The notes beneath the pieces are model-generated. The model was not told the DNA's origin, made no database searches, and saw nothing but the letters and a program-made list of their open reading frames with translations. Of a stretch of DNA of 64,000 nt, positions 1 to 11,005 are shown piece by piece. The position numbers and the translations under genes were made by a program. This DNA is from Diorhabda sublineata (Eukaryota; Arthropoda; Insecta; Coleoptera; Chrysomelidae), in the NCBI RefSeq assembly GCF_026230105.1, contig NC_079486.1, positions 4,526,001 to 4,590,000 on the forward strand, read 5' to 3'. Position 1 is the stretch's first letter, and each line of letters opens with the position of its first letter.

Positions 1-959
1 GAGGTAGTACATTATTCCTTGTAAATTGATTCGTATTTACTAATATAGAGGGAATTGTTACGTTTATAGGTATATTTTTTTCAGGAAAATCAATGTGGTT
101 GAAAGAAGAGAGAAATTGGGTAACTCAGAAATATCATTGAAGGAATCTGCCAATACCAATAATGAAATTTTTCGTAAAAAAGTCAAGATTTGATACTTTT
201 GCTTTGTTGCCAAATCACTCAAAGGTGCGATTAGAATTTTATACCAAACGTTTGAGCGTCGCTAAATTGAAGATTCCTACTGTTATATATCCTTAGGATT
301 TTAGCGAGGAAGTCCATAGTTGAATCGGTCAATTTATCACAGCAGGATTGGTATATAATATGAGCAGATAAGAATAGCCCGGAATCAACTGTCTAGGGTA
401 GATTGATGAAATAGAGAACCTGCCATTGCCAACTGTCATAAAATACCACTGTCAGTTGTTTGTATATACTTTATAAAAGTACATCAAATAAAATTAAGTT
501 GAATTATTCAATGTTTTTATAAATACCTGTCTTCTTGATATCATATATTCATTATTTAATTATTATGAAGGCATCATTTTTATAGTCTATTTTAGAAAGG
601 TATAGAGTAATAAATTGGGAATTCCGTCCAGTTCAGCTCAATTTCGGTGTCTGCCATAGGTGTAGGTCTTGAAATATTGTGTTAGGATTACTTAGGTAAT
701 AGATTACATAGTTACGTTTTGCGTTTAGCAGGTACTGTTAAACCTTCTATTAGTGCCTCTGTCTAATTCCAACACTATTTCAGATTCAGCTTAACATCCA
801 TGCGCCGTAAGGGCAATGGTGCCTTACCCAAATTTTTTAGACCTTTATAGTAAGTATATTTGTTTAGTTTAACGTATCAGTATTTGCTGTTGGCAGTAAA
901 TAGTCCTCACAGTATTATAAGATTAGTAATAAAATATGTTTCAATAATTCTCCACTATC
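1..959. other. No recognisable feature
   Basis: AT-rich sequence with only short open frames. I recognise no protein family, RNA gene or repeat here. It probably contains older transposon debris, judging by the relic that follows, but nothing in the sequence proves that. Confidence 0.5.
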
Positions 960-1451
960 AATAATTGATAAACCTATTATTTTAAATGAACATGATTGCA
1001 AAAAATACGATTTCCGAAATTTACTGTACAAGAAACTGTCAACCGATGTTCTCGAATAACTGGATAGAAAGTCCACCGTTTTTAAATTATTGCGGGAGAG
1101 AAAGATAGCAGGACAAGTGGCATCTCCCAAGAAAATACTTAAGAAGTATGAAGCAGTACAAAACAGAGCAGAAGAAAATCTTTTATCTTGATGAGATGTG
1201 GATTATTGAAGGTACAGTACTAAAAATGTAACGAGACAAAAATATATTCAGTGCTCGCCAAGCTTTCATGGAAGGTCTGTATAAAGGCGCCTCTAGGTAA
1301 AGGAAAAATACTAATAATCGTCCATATTGGAAGCGCAGAGAACATGGATTCGGATGTTTTTGAAGACTATTTTGGTGAAATGATAAAATATCTTCCGGCT
1401 GATTCAGTAGTAAAGTATAAATCAGCTAAGAAATGGCCAGACGCGTCATAA
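960..1451 (+). pseudogene. DDE transposase relic (IS630/Tc1-like)
   Basis: Fragments of a DDE transposase can be read in more than one frame. Around 1180 the words FYLDEMWI match the first catalytic block (YLDETWV) of an insect IS630/Tc1-type family. The frame at 1251-1451 gives GKGKILIIVHIGSAE followed by FEDYFGEMIKYLPADSV, matching the GKGKRLIVVHIGS and FE-WF blocks of the same family. The residues between these blocks are shortened and the frame changes, and the last catalytic acidic residue and the C-terminus are missing. This is a dead internal fragment and I see no terminal repeats. Family assignment is from motif memory. Confidence 0.6.
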
Positions 1452-2189
1452 CTGACAAAGTCCGCAATCATTTCCTTCTCTCTTAGGCCCATCCCATTTA
1501 TGTGACAGTGGCGTTTTTACGATTGTTCGGTATTTTTAATATAGAAATGCAAGTGCTAAATAGACTGGCAACGCTGCACGACTGCCGCATGGTCTAATCA
1601 GAATTCGAAGGGAAATCATCGCGTAACAATACGCAGTATTAGTGGTGACGCCACAATTTGTAACTGTATCTAAACAAACATATCGTCCATTTAGATACAA
1701 GAGCTGTGATTTTAGATCAGTTATTATTTCTTTATATTCGAAAAAAAATAAATTATTTTAACTTGTATACATTCACCAGGACGTTTACTAAAGTATATAT
1801 TCGAGTCCGATCAAAACAGGTACGTTTTACCATATAATTTGAATAAAAAGATAAAACTAACCTAACCTCACTATTGTAATCTTGTTAAATATATTTGTTT
1901 TAGATAAAATGTACAGTTTGAACTTTTATTTTGCGAAATCAAGTCGTTGTGAATGAAATCAACCTTCCTAAATAATTTCACGGTATACTTAAGAAAATTA
2001 TAAAATTTCTGAAAAATGTGATTTGTTATACCTACTAAAATAAGATCCCATGAGTTTTCATGAATTTCTATTTATAAGTGGAATTATTAAGAAACAGTTA
2101 GTTTCGTTTACAAAAATAACAATTGTTTTAATTCTTTTCTCATGTTTTATATCTGATTTTAGCGTTTTTCGTCTAAATAATAATTGTGC
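1452..2189. other. No gene seen
   Basis: AT-rich stretch between two transposon relics. The segment near 1566-1582 (a TGGCAACGCTGCA-like word) resembles one near 5442-5458. The two lie in the same orientation, so they do not form convincing inverted termini for the element between them. Confidence 0.4.
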
Positions 2190-2191
2190 AG

Positions 2192-3617
2192 TGCTGGGCA
2201 CCTTGCTGTAAGCATTACAATGTCAGAGAGCTTTGTAAGTTTTATAGATTTCCAAAGGATCCAAAAGTAAGAAGCAAATGGATAAAGCTAACAAGGTATA
2301 TAATGATGAATTTTATAACTGTTTAAAATTTTATTTTTTCACAATATTTGTAGAAGAACAACAGAACCAGGTCCCGGAGCTTTTTTGTGTAGTTGTCATT
2401 TTGTAGATGGAAAAAAAAGAAAATGGGCCAACCATTTTTTTTACACAATGAAGGAAAAATGTTTCACGGCTAATATCCCCAGAAAAAGAAAAGACCACTT
2501 CAAGATGGGTTGGAGTAAGTAGATACCTTTAGTGATTTTTTCATTTCTATTTATTGTTTTGTCCATTTGCAGATTGCAAATTGAACCACAAGCATCTATG
2601 TCAAAAGAAACAGACGACTTCTCTCAAAGCAACCATGTTATGACAGAAGCAGAAAACGATTTCTTACGACAAAGTCTAGAAAAAGCTACAGGTAGTCTCT
2701 CTCACTTATCAGAAACATTCTCCTTTGATCATATTAGGAGTGATAATAACTTGGTCATTTAATATACTGGTTTGCCTACAACAGATGTATTCATGGCTCT
2801 GTATTATTTGTTGGAAAAAAATGAAATAAGATATTATTTTAAATGGAAGGTAGAAAAAATGAGAAAAATTGATTAGCTGCTCATGACTTGATGAAATTGA
2901 AACAAAATTTTCCACATCAAGATTTAGCAGTAAGGTTTAATGTTTCACAAGGCACAGTCTCAAATGTTGTAACAACATGGGTGCATGCCTTGCATGAAAT
3001 TTTATTGAAACAATTCATGTCTGAAATACCAGATAGAAGTAAAAATCAGTTGTGCTTACCAAACTGTTTTAGTAGTTGCACAAATTGTAGAATTATAATA
3101 GATTGTACGGAAGTTTATACTTGTATAAATCGCCAAAGTATGTCTTCCCAGAAGTTGACGTACAGCTTATATAAGCATAGAAATACATGCAAAGGATTAG
3201 TAGGTGTTGCACCAAATGGTGTAGCTACATTTTTATCATGTTTATATCCACGTTCAACATCAGACAAAAAAATTGTCAAAGATTGTGGAATCTTAAATCA
3301 ACTTAAACCTGGAGACTTGGTATTGGCAGATAAAGGATTCCCAATTAAAGATTTAATGCCTCCCTCCTTAACATTCCCCATTTCTTACAACTCCTCAATT
3401 CACTACAGAAGAAGTTCATCAAACTGAATGCATTGCTCGAGCAAGGATTCATGTGGAGCGTGCTATAAGGAGAATGAAGGTGTTCAATATATTAAATTTA
3501 ATTCCACATTCTTTGTTACCACATGCTGATGCTGTGTTTCAGGTAGTAGGGGCTTTAACAAACTTGCAGTATCCTTTAATTAAAGAAGTTGGACAACTTT
3601 ATTATGAAGGGATTTAA
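2192..3617 (+). pseudogene. THAP-domain DDE_Tnp_4 transposase, broken
   Basis: The N-terminal exon (about 2192-2295) encodes a THAP zinc finger: spaced Cys residues, then FYRFPKDPKVRSKW. A GT-AG intron (2296-2353) leads to an exon with the second half, CSCHFVDGKKRKW, ending at a donor near 2515. The next block opens near 2573. From 2888 a helix-turn-helix region (LAVRFNVSQGTVSNVV) precedes the DDE_Tnp_4 catalytic domain: IIDCTEVY, then LVLADKGFPI, then RIHVERAIRRMK. Defects are a stop after NNLVI near 2760, a stop near 2875, and a deletion plus frameshift near 3370-3400 that separates the last acidic residue from the rest. The protein would bind element ends and catalyse cut-and-paste transposition, but this copy cannot make a full enzyme. 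Confidence 0.78.
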
Positions 3618-4110
3618 AACATTGATCATATCGTTAGATTTTGTATAAATAGTTTTTAAGTCTTATGAACCTATTTAACTTGTAAAACATGTTTATCTTT
3701 GCATTGTATCAACTTGTCTATAATATATACATTGTTATTTTAAATCTGTTGTTTTACTTACAAATAAAGTTATTATAGCTAGTTTTATTAGACAGTTCTT
3801 TTTACTGAAACTTAATTTTCCTCTTTTTATCAAATGTAAATCATTGGCTTACGATTACATAATTAAGACAGTTTATATGTGTTTTCATATTAATTGAGAA
3901 GAATATATATAGTCACACTTTTGTAAACAAAATGCCTTAAGGGCAATTAAAATTTGAGAGCCATGGATAGAAACTCTGAAAAGTGACATAGTGTTTGAAG
4001 TTTTCACACTCTAAATAGCTTATTGTTAATCATTCAAATTCAAAACTTTCTCTCAATTTAATTCCCTTTGCAGGAAATGAATAAAAATTCAGAATTCTGT
4101 TAATATTTTA
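3618..4110. other. Spacer between convergent transposon genes
   Basis: An AT-rich gap between the 3' ends of the transposase and the YqaJ-type gene. An AATAAAG word near 3760 could serve as a poly(A) signal for the plus-strand gene. Nothing else is recognised. Confidence 0.45.
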
Positions 4111-5329
4111 TTACGATAAAATAAATGGCATGAATTTTGAAATATAGAATGTTTTTAAAATATTTAAATTTTTTGTCCATTGTTCACTCCTACCAATTCG
4201 TATAATGATACAGTCACTTGGTACCCATATTACTAAATAGCACATATCCTTTTCAGCAATATGTAACGCACCTTGTATTTGGTGATAATAGTGATGATTC
4301 TCGTTAATTATCATCAAGTAAACTATGTAGTTTTTGTCTTTTAACACTGGTCTCAATTTTCCAACATTTCTGTGTTTGAAGGGACACTTTACTTCAATTA
4401 AGCATCTTTCGCTAACAAACCCATCAGGACTAGCACCCAAAAATCCACAATAGTCCATGCAAAATCCGGCTGGATCCACTGATAATCCGGTAATTTTTAG
4501 AAATACAGCAATTGCTGTTACTTCATGTTCTTTTCCCCACTTTATCGCTTGAATACCATCCAACTCGTACCCTTCTAGTAGGCTTGAAAATAAAGATTTT
4601 GAGAATTTGTTCCTCCTGCAGGCTGACAGTATAGAGCCAAATTTACTACTGAGCATTTTGATTTTAAAAATGTTTCTTTGTCAGTAGCCTGTGTATACTC
4701 TAGTGAATATAAAATATCTTCAATATTCTTTATTATGCTTGTCAATTGTGATTGCTCAGGCATAAACAGCCATGTAAATCCAACTGGATTAGAGTATCCT
4801 AATTCATTCCTAAAATCTGCCATTTCTTGGGTTGATGCTGGTCTCGAAAAAGCCTGATAATTAGAAAATTTTGGTTTGTAGAGATCACTAATCCTCACAA
4901 TTTTTTCTCCATCGCCAGTAGGTTTGCGCTGATTCTACACACAGGTTTTGTCAGTAACACTGACGTTGTTGTGTGCATGAAAACATACAGCTGCCATGTG
5001 ATGGCATACTGCTTGTCCCCTGGGGCAGGAGCAGATGGCATCCAATATACCATCCTCGTAATCAATGGAAACCTGAAAAATAACATGATTATGCAAAATA
5101 ATAACGATCTTTTTGATAGGACTTCAAAACTCACCTCAACATTATAAGTTCTATTCTTCATAATGGCTGTAACTTCACCTCGAAGTAAGGCAGGGGAAAC
5201 AGCAGGATCGAAAATCATTTTTTTCACATTGCCACTGCTATAAGAGTTTTCACCTCTTTGTAGTTGGGCAATATTGTCCTTAAAAAAGGTTGCTATTGCA
5301 GATAATGTTAAAACATGCGTTGATGACAC
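4111..5329 (-). pseudogene. SWIM zinc finger / YqaJ-like nuclease protein, broken
   Basis: Exon 1 (5135-5329) is exactly 65 codons and ends at a GTGAGT donor. The intron 5073-5134 ends in TTTTTCAG. Exon 2 opens with a SWIM-type zinc finger (CSCPRGQAVCHHMAAVC) and meets an in-frame TAG at 4935-4937 where a Trp is likely ancestral. The frame then runs to about 4650, where a frameshift moves it into 4111-4656. There the YqaJ core appears: IKWGKEHEVTAIAVF, GASPDGFV and IEVKCPF, the SPDG aspartate and ExK being catalytic in this PD-(D/E)XK nuclease family. The segment normally linking to the SKFG motif is shortened. It is the partner gene of the THAP-DDE4 transposase and probably acts in processing or repair of transposition intermediates, but that role is inferred. 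Confidence 0.75.
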
Positions 5330-5559
5330 TAGAACAAATAATCAGTATTATTTAATTTCATATATTTCAATATTATTCCAATAGTATACATTAATCTAGT
5401 GAGCATAACCTAAAATATTGTTGAGATTTTATAAATTATAGAGTTGGCAACAATGCAGTTTGTCAATGATCCATTCATTGGCACTGTATTAATAACATGA
5501 TGTATTAATTGTAAGGTTAGCTAGTAGTTTTTCACTCACCACGTTGTGTTATATTTTTG

Positions 5560-5636
5560 ACCAAAAATCAATAAACCTTTTATTTGAAGGATGTTTTAAT
5601 CTTGTGACAACCTAAAACCGCAACGGGTTCTTAACA
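5560..5636 (+). repeat. 3' part of a copia 5' LTR
   Basis: The stretch contains AATAAA and ends ...TTAACA immediately before the primer-binding site, as LTRs end in CA. The LTR start cannot be fixed because no second LTR exists in the window for comparison. Confidence 0.5.
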
Positions 5637-5650
5637 GGTTATGGGCCCAG
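5637..5650 (+). other. Copia primer-binding site (initiator tRNA-Met half)
   Basis: GGTTATGGGCCCAG is the primer site seen in Drosophila copia-type elements, complementary to an internal part of initiator tRNA-Met rather than to its 3' end. It lies directly after the LTR-like CA and 60 bases before the gag start, which supports both the family and an insect host. Confidence 0.85.
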
Positions 5651-5709
5651 AAGGCGAATAAGAAAGAAATAAAATTTTGATGACATTAGAAGTTAAATAA
5701 GTTAATAAA

Positions 5710-6571
5710 ATGGCCAATACCATAATAAACCTTCCTCAACTCACAACTGCGACAAATTTCAATTACTGGAAGTTCAGAGTTACCATATTATTAGATGAAA
5801 GACAAATATCTGAAGTTTTGGAAAAAAACAGAAGAAAATTACAGCGAAGAAAGACAAAAAGCAGAATTCAGAGCCAAGGACTCGAAAGGCAAAAGCATAA
5901 TAGTACAATGTCTAACTGACAAGCATTTAGATCTGGTTAAAGATGCCAAGACTACCCAAGAAATGATTAAAGCACTAGAAAATATATTTGAAAGAAAAAG
6001 TGTGTTCACAAAGCTAACTCTAAAACGTAAGCTGCTGACATTGAAGCTAAGGCGAGGCGAAAAACTAGAAGATCACTTTTTAGTATTTGATACCCTTATA
6101 AGAGATTTAGAAAACTCAGGATCTAAACTGGAGGAGGAAGACAAGGTATGCCACTTACTATTATCGTTAAATGAACAATATGAATCAGTAATCACAGTTA
6201 TAGAAACAATGAATGCAAGTATTAAAATGGACTTTGTAAAATCAAGATTACTGGATGAAGAAATGAAGCTTAAGTCGAGGCAGGAGAAATTATCTACTAA
6301 TGAAATGTCGTTTCAAACTAGTCTACTGGTCATTTGCTACAAGTGTCACAAACCAGGACACAAAATGTCTGAATATCGACAGAAAAGGAGAGTGGATTCT
6401 AGAGGCTATCCCAGAGGAAATTTTCGAGGCGGTTTCTCTTCCCGAGAAAAATTTTTAGCTGGAAATTCCAACACATATAATGGGCAAAATCAAGGTAGTA
6501 GTCAATCACAAGCAAATTCAGCAAGTGACCTAGCCTTCATTGATTTAAGTGGCACTGAAGCTGCAATATAG
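5710..6571 (+). pseudogene. Copia gag, one frameshift
   Basis: The frame starts at ATG 5710 with the typical copia opening (an NYWKFR word near residue 18) and shifts near 5820 into a frame that runs to 6571. The body matches a UBN2-type gag: helices with ALENIFERKS, LRRGEKLEDHF and LLSLNEQYE. A CCHC knuckle (CYKCHKPGHKMSEY) follows, in which the last Cys is replaced by Tyr. An Arg/Gly-rich tail comes next. Gag would form the virus-like particle and bind the RNA. Confidence 0.8.
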
Positions 6572-8475
6572 CAACATCTGATGTGCAAACTTTTCTTTTG
6601 GACTCTGGATGCACACAGCACATGGTTATGGGAGAAATGGTAAAATATATGACTGAAATAGAAGATATTAAATGGCAAATGTCAAGGTAAAGGTGTAAAA
6701 ATTGAAGTGCTCATTGTATCAGGTATGTCACACAACCTTATTTCTGTATCAAAATTACTAGAAAAGAATTTTAAGGTAATATTTGTTAATGGGATTGATG
6801 GGACAAGACAAGCAATTTTAGATAAAGAACATTCTAAGTTTAAATGTGAAATGTCAAATAATTTATTTTGACTTTATGTTGATTTTAATAATAAACCAGA
6901 TGATGTAGCATACATGAATAATAGTAATACTGATGTAAATTTATGGCACAGGCGATTAGGGCACATAAATAGGAATAATTTGAAAAGATTAGGTTTACCC
7001 TATAGTTTAGAAATATGTAAAGCTTGTATGGAGGGAAAAAGTACACGTAAACCATTTTTTTATGTAACAAAGCCAGTACAAAGATTGGTCAATTGATTGA
7101 TACATTCAGATATTGCAGGTCCAGTTACAGTTGCTACACCAGAAGGGTACAAATATTTCCAAGTTTTGATTGATGATTATTCACATTTTCTGATAGTTAA
7201 GCTACTAAGAAATAAAACTGAGGCAGATCAGAATATCATTGACTTTATTAAATTGATTAAGACGCAACATAATTCAAAAACGCAAAGAATTCGTATTGAC
7301 AATGGCGGGGAGTTCATATCAAATGATTTTAAAATTTTTTGTCGAAGTAAAGGTATTGAGCTGGAATATACTATGCCACATTCTCCACAAGAAAATGAAG
7401 TAGCCGAGCGAATGAATCGAAGCCTACTGGACAAGGTACACACCAAATTTGCCGAAACAAACTTGCCAAGAGAATTATGGGGAGAAGCTATTTTATGCTC
7501 AGCATATGAATTAAATCGAACGCCAACCCAAGCCAACAATGAGGAAACACCAGCAACCAGATGGTACAAGAAGAATGATTTAGGAAAATTGAAAATATTC
7601 GGAAGTCAAGCATGGGCAGTAATTTTACCAAGACAAAGTAAATTAGAAAGAAGAGCACAACCTTGCATCATGATGGGATATACCAAAGCTGGATATAGAC
7701 TTTGGAATTATGAGGACAACAAAATTTTTCACTCAAAAGATGTCAGATTTGATGAAACAACAACAGATTACAATGAAATTATTAAGGCTAGTGGGAAGAA
7801 AAGTTTAAATGAAAAGGTCATAGAGATACAATACGAAAATGAATTACAAGAAGAACCAAATGACTATGAATTTATTGAAAAGCTGTTTTCAAGCAAAGGA
7901 TTTGAATGAAGTGAATAATTTTCTAGGAATGAAGATCACTAGAACAGAAGATATCATTGAAATCGAACAACAGCAATTTATTGACAAATTGCTAAATTAT
8001 TTTAATATGAAAGACTGTAAACCAAAGAGGACTCCAATGGAAAAAGGATTCCAATATAACGACAAGGCCAACATTTTGACAAACATTCCATATAGACAAC
8101 TCATAGGAGGTTTGATATATTTAGCAACAACTAATAGACCTGACATCAGTTATGCTGTGTCATACTTGAGCAGATTTTTGGATCGTGTAACTGAAGAGAC
8201 CTGGACTGCAGGAAAACGAGTCTTGAGGTATCTACAGGGAACTAAAACTCTAGGATTGACTTATACTAAACATACAAATGGTGACGTAATACTTGAAGGA
8301 TATTCAGATGCTGATTGGGCAACGGACAAGGAAAGTAGAAAAAGCGTTAGTGGATCTATAATTTTATATGGTAATAACCCAATATCATAGTCATCCAAGA
8401 AACAAACTTGCGTGGCTTTATCAACAGCGGAAGCTGAATATGTGGCAGCAGCACAAACAGCTCAAGACCTAATCA
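6572..8475 (+). pseudogene. Copia pol: protease, integrase, RNase H; RT core deleted
   Basis: The protease motif LLDSGCTQHM lies near 6597, followed by a frameshift. After a stop near 6870 the GAG-pre-integrase finger appears (LWHRRLGHINRNNLKRL, then ICKACMEGK). The integrase core (7097 on) shows DIAGPV, RIDNGGEF and QENEVAER, i.e. D, D and E, followed by the RLWNYEDNKI strand-rich tail. At about 7900 the reading jumps to the connection/RNase H region: LNEVNNFLGMKI, then GYSDADWATDKESRKSVSG, and after a TAG at 8388, TAEAEYVAAA. The whole catalytic palm of reverse transcriptase has been lost by deletion. Confidence 0.82.
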
Positions 8476-8839
8476 ATCAATATTTATATAAATGTTTTTA
8501 TTATAGAAAGTAATAAAAATTGAATGTTTAATATATATTTTATTATTAATTACCTGATATAACATCAGGTAATTGTAAGTTAAGTAATAGTTTTCTTGAT
8601 GTTAAATATTTCTATTTTATCACATTTATAATAAAATTTTTTAACTAATTTAACATTTAAGTTTTTTTTTAATTCTTATAAATTAATATATTTTTAAGTA
8701 AATAAGTATTTCAATAAAACTTTAAAAATATTAAAACGTATTATTACCATTATTTTTTAACAGAGTTATTTAACTTGACATCTATGGAAAATTGTTATCT
8801 CTTTGATCAATACATAATACTTAGACAGTATTGCTGCTT
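8476..8839. other. Very AT-rich gap with a perfect palindrome
   Basis: No coding sequence. At 8548-8574 two 11-bp arms (AATTACCTGAT and its complement) flank a 5-base loop. The rest is A/T runs. The palindrome lies just beyond the broken 3' end of the copia element. Confidence 0.5.
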
Positions 8840-8857
8840 CTATAATTCACGCACGAT

Positions 8858-9150
8858 CCCTATTACAAATAATTTATTTTTAGATAAAGGAGCGTGATTC
8901 TTATTTACCAAAATGGCCTCTAATAAAAAAGAATATACATACTCTAACATATTCACCAATTTCACTATGGTAGCTTGATCTGAACTGGGCCTGGAAGTTT
9001 CTATTGTAATGTCTGTGAATTTCCACTTACAAAAAAAAATTAGATTATTGAAGTAGTACCAAGAGAACCGCGTCCACCCGGCTTTGAAAATTTTAGCGGT
9101 GCTTCTATCATTTAGGTAATATTTTTGGAAATTTGATAAAACAATCCCCA
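8858..9150 (-). repeat. Repeat A, copy 1, distal part
   Basis: Inverse match to 38590-38880. The minus-strand reading frame shares words such as LLGIVLSNFQKYY and RPSSDQATIVKLVNM with the other copy. It is separated from the proximal part (10995-11107) by a BEL/Pao fragment. The nature of repeat A is unknown: I see no family motif, and it could be a transposon or an old segmental duplication. Confidence 0.65.
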
Positions 9151-11005
9151 ACAACACTTTTTTTTCAAATATTCAAACTTTGAATGAACTAGGAGCTTAT
9201 CCGAAAGTTACAGTATTAATTTCATATTTTTGAACCGATTTGGACTTATCTTCTCGCCACAATATATGTTGAAATTGTCGATCCGAGGGATGTAACTTAA
9301 TCTGGCGGTACATCTCTATATCTGCCATAAAAGTAATTTGGTGCTTTCTAAATCTTAACAATGTATTGAATATATAGGGTTGTATGATGGGACATACCAT
9401 CAAAATGTCGTTTAGACGTTATTATTTGATTTACACGAACCATCAAAAACTACGCGTACCTTTATAGTCAAAGAACTAGATTTTAGTACAGTGGTAAGAT
9501 AAAATGAATTTAGCTTCTGATTTTACAGATTCATTTGCCAAAGATATATGCCCTAACTTGCAATAATCTTCCATGAATTTAGAATATTCCGTATTCAAGT
9601 AACTATTATTCTGCAGACTTTTTTCTGCAGACTTCAGCTAGTTTTAGAGCTATATCTCTAGTTTGACCCAAAATAGGTTTTTTTTGAAAGATAATTTAAC
9701 AACAAATCGGCCATTACCTTCTCTATAAAAGTTTTTTACGGAAAGCTCCTCACATTCTTACAACTATTTTCTTCTACCAAGTAAACTGGTTTCTTCGTAT
9801 TAGAAACTTCCTAAATTTTTCAAAAGGACTCTAATTGTTCCTGAACGTCTATTTTAGAAAGGTTACAAAATGTAGAATTCGAAGGAACTGTAAAATTTCC
9901 TGAAATAATCCACCCCAAATGTGATTCCTGTAGGATAGGTAGTCTTTTCCCTAACTTGATTGGATTGCTTAATAAAAGTTCGTAAAATATATTACAACCA
10001 GGCAAAATAATGTCAACCTTAGCTGATGTATCAAAAGTAATATCAGCTAGCAATAAATTATTAGGAATTTTAATGTTTGAAAAGTCTATATTAAACTGTT
10101 GTTCTTTACCTGTAATTTGATCTATGACTAGAAATGGTAATTTTGCTTCCAATTCGGTATGAATTGATTTTAATTCAATTTTAATTTTAGAGACAATCGT
10201 AGAGTTTGCATTTATACCTACTTCTGGAATCGAACAGATTTACATGGTAATTTCAATGCATGTGCTAACTCGGTTGTACAGAGGGAACTATGACTTCCTG
10301 AATCTAAGAGAGCTGTGCACTCCACTGGTTTGTTATTAACATCAAAGATATCTATTAATGCAGAGGATAAAATAACACTGTTATTAAAAATACTTGTAGA
10401 ACTTAATTTCGGATGCAGTTTCAGTATTATTGACGATTGTAGATTTAATTTCAAATTCATTTTCATTATTTATGTATTTTGTATTGGGCTAATTTCCTTT
10501 AATATTCAAATTTTTGGTTGCATTACTAGCTTCATTTATATGTAATAATACGTGATGTTTCTTGTTACATATGCTACAATTGTATCCTCCACAAACATTA
10601 GCAAAGTGGCCCTTGCGAAGACAATTTACACAACCCTTTAATTTCCATACTGAATTTAGTCTATAGACTGCATCTAACCGCAAATAACTTTCACAATTAT
10701 AAATTAAATGATTAAATTTATTGCAATATATACAAAATTCACCTTTAGTTTGTAAAGAAGTGTGACTTAACACTTTATTGTGTTTTACATTGGTATGATT
10801 ATTTATATTTTTATTTAGGTTACACCTTTCCTTTAAAAAGTCAACAAATAAATCAATTTTTGGAGATTTTATTTTATGTACATTAGTTTCCTATTCCTTG
10901 CGTATATATCTGTCAAGTTTTTCTTCTAATAAATATAATAGGAGCATTTGGATGGATTCACATGTGGACCTTTAGTAAGTTTGGAGTACCTTATGGAATT
11001 GCAAG
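9151..11005 (-). mobile_element. BEL/Pao retrotransposon fragment inside repeat A
   Basis: This segment is absent from repeat A at 38.57 kb, where the flanks are continuous, so it was either inserted here or lost there. It carries BEL/Pao gag-pol pieces in correct order on the minus strand. No LTRs are seen, so it is a truncated internal piece rather than a complete element. Confidence 0.7.
9197..10773 (-). pseudogene. BEL/Pao gag-pol relic (zinc knuckles, protease, RT)
   Basis: Reading from 10773 down: CVNCLRKGHFANVCGGYNC with CNKKHHVLLH is the double zinc knuckle typical of BEL/Pao gag. An aspartic protease opens with ALLDSGSHSSL (about 10290), and its continuation at 9820-10152 has LADITFDTSAKVDIILPGC and HLGWIISG. 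A reverse-transcriptase start at 9197-9403 reads FMADIEMYRQIKLHPSDRQF. The frames are separated by stops and by deleted segments (about 400 bases between protease and RT are unreadable). The RT stops before the catalytic YxDD box. It is the same family type as the plus-strand fragment at 33.6-35.8 kb, but the two copies barely overlap. Confidence 0.78.

Larger units (their letters stand above)
2190..5329. mobile_element. ISL2EU-like Harbinger element (THAP-DDE4 + YqaJ)
   Basis: Two convergent genes, a THAP-domain DDE_Tnp_4 transposase on the plus strand and a SWIM/YqaJ-nuclease protein on the minus strand, end about 490 bp apart. That pairing is known for ISL2EU-type elements in the PIF/Harbinger group, which encode a transposase plus a YqaJ-like exonuclease. 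Both genes are broken. I could not identify terminal inverted repeats or a target duplication, so the boundaries are only the outer coding edges. Confidence 0.65.
5560..8475 (+). mobile_element. Ty1/copia retrotransposon, internally deleted, 3' LTR missing
   Basis: Order seen: a 5' LTR end with an AATAAA word near 5571, the primer-binding site, gag, protease, GAG-pre-integrase, integrase, then directly RNase H. The reverse-transcriptase palm with its YVDD box is absent. The sequence leaves recognisable copia coding at about 8470 with no polypurine tract or 3' LTR. Several stops and frameshifts interrupt what remains, so the copy could only move with proteins from another element, and it lacks the second LTR for that. 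Confidence 0.8.

Noticed and set aside
1560..5460. Similar TGGCAAC-type words near 1570 and 5445 as possible terminal repeats of the THAP/YqaJ element
   Set aside because: They are in direct rather than inverted orientation and match over too few bases.
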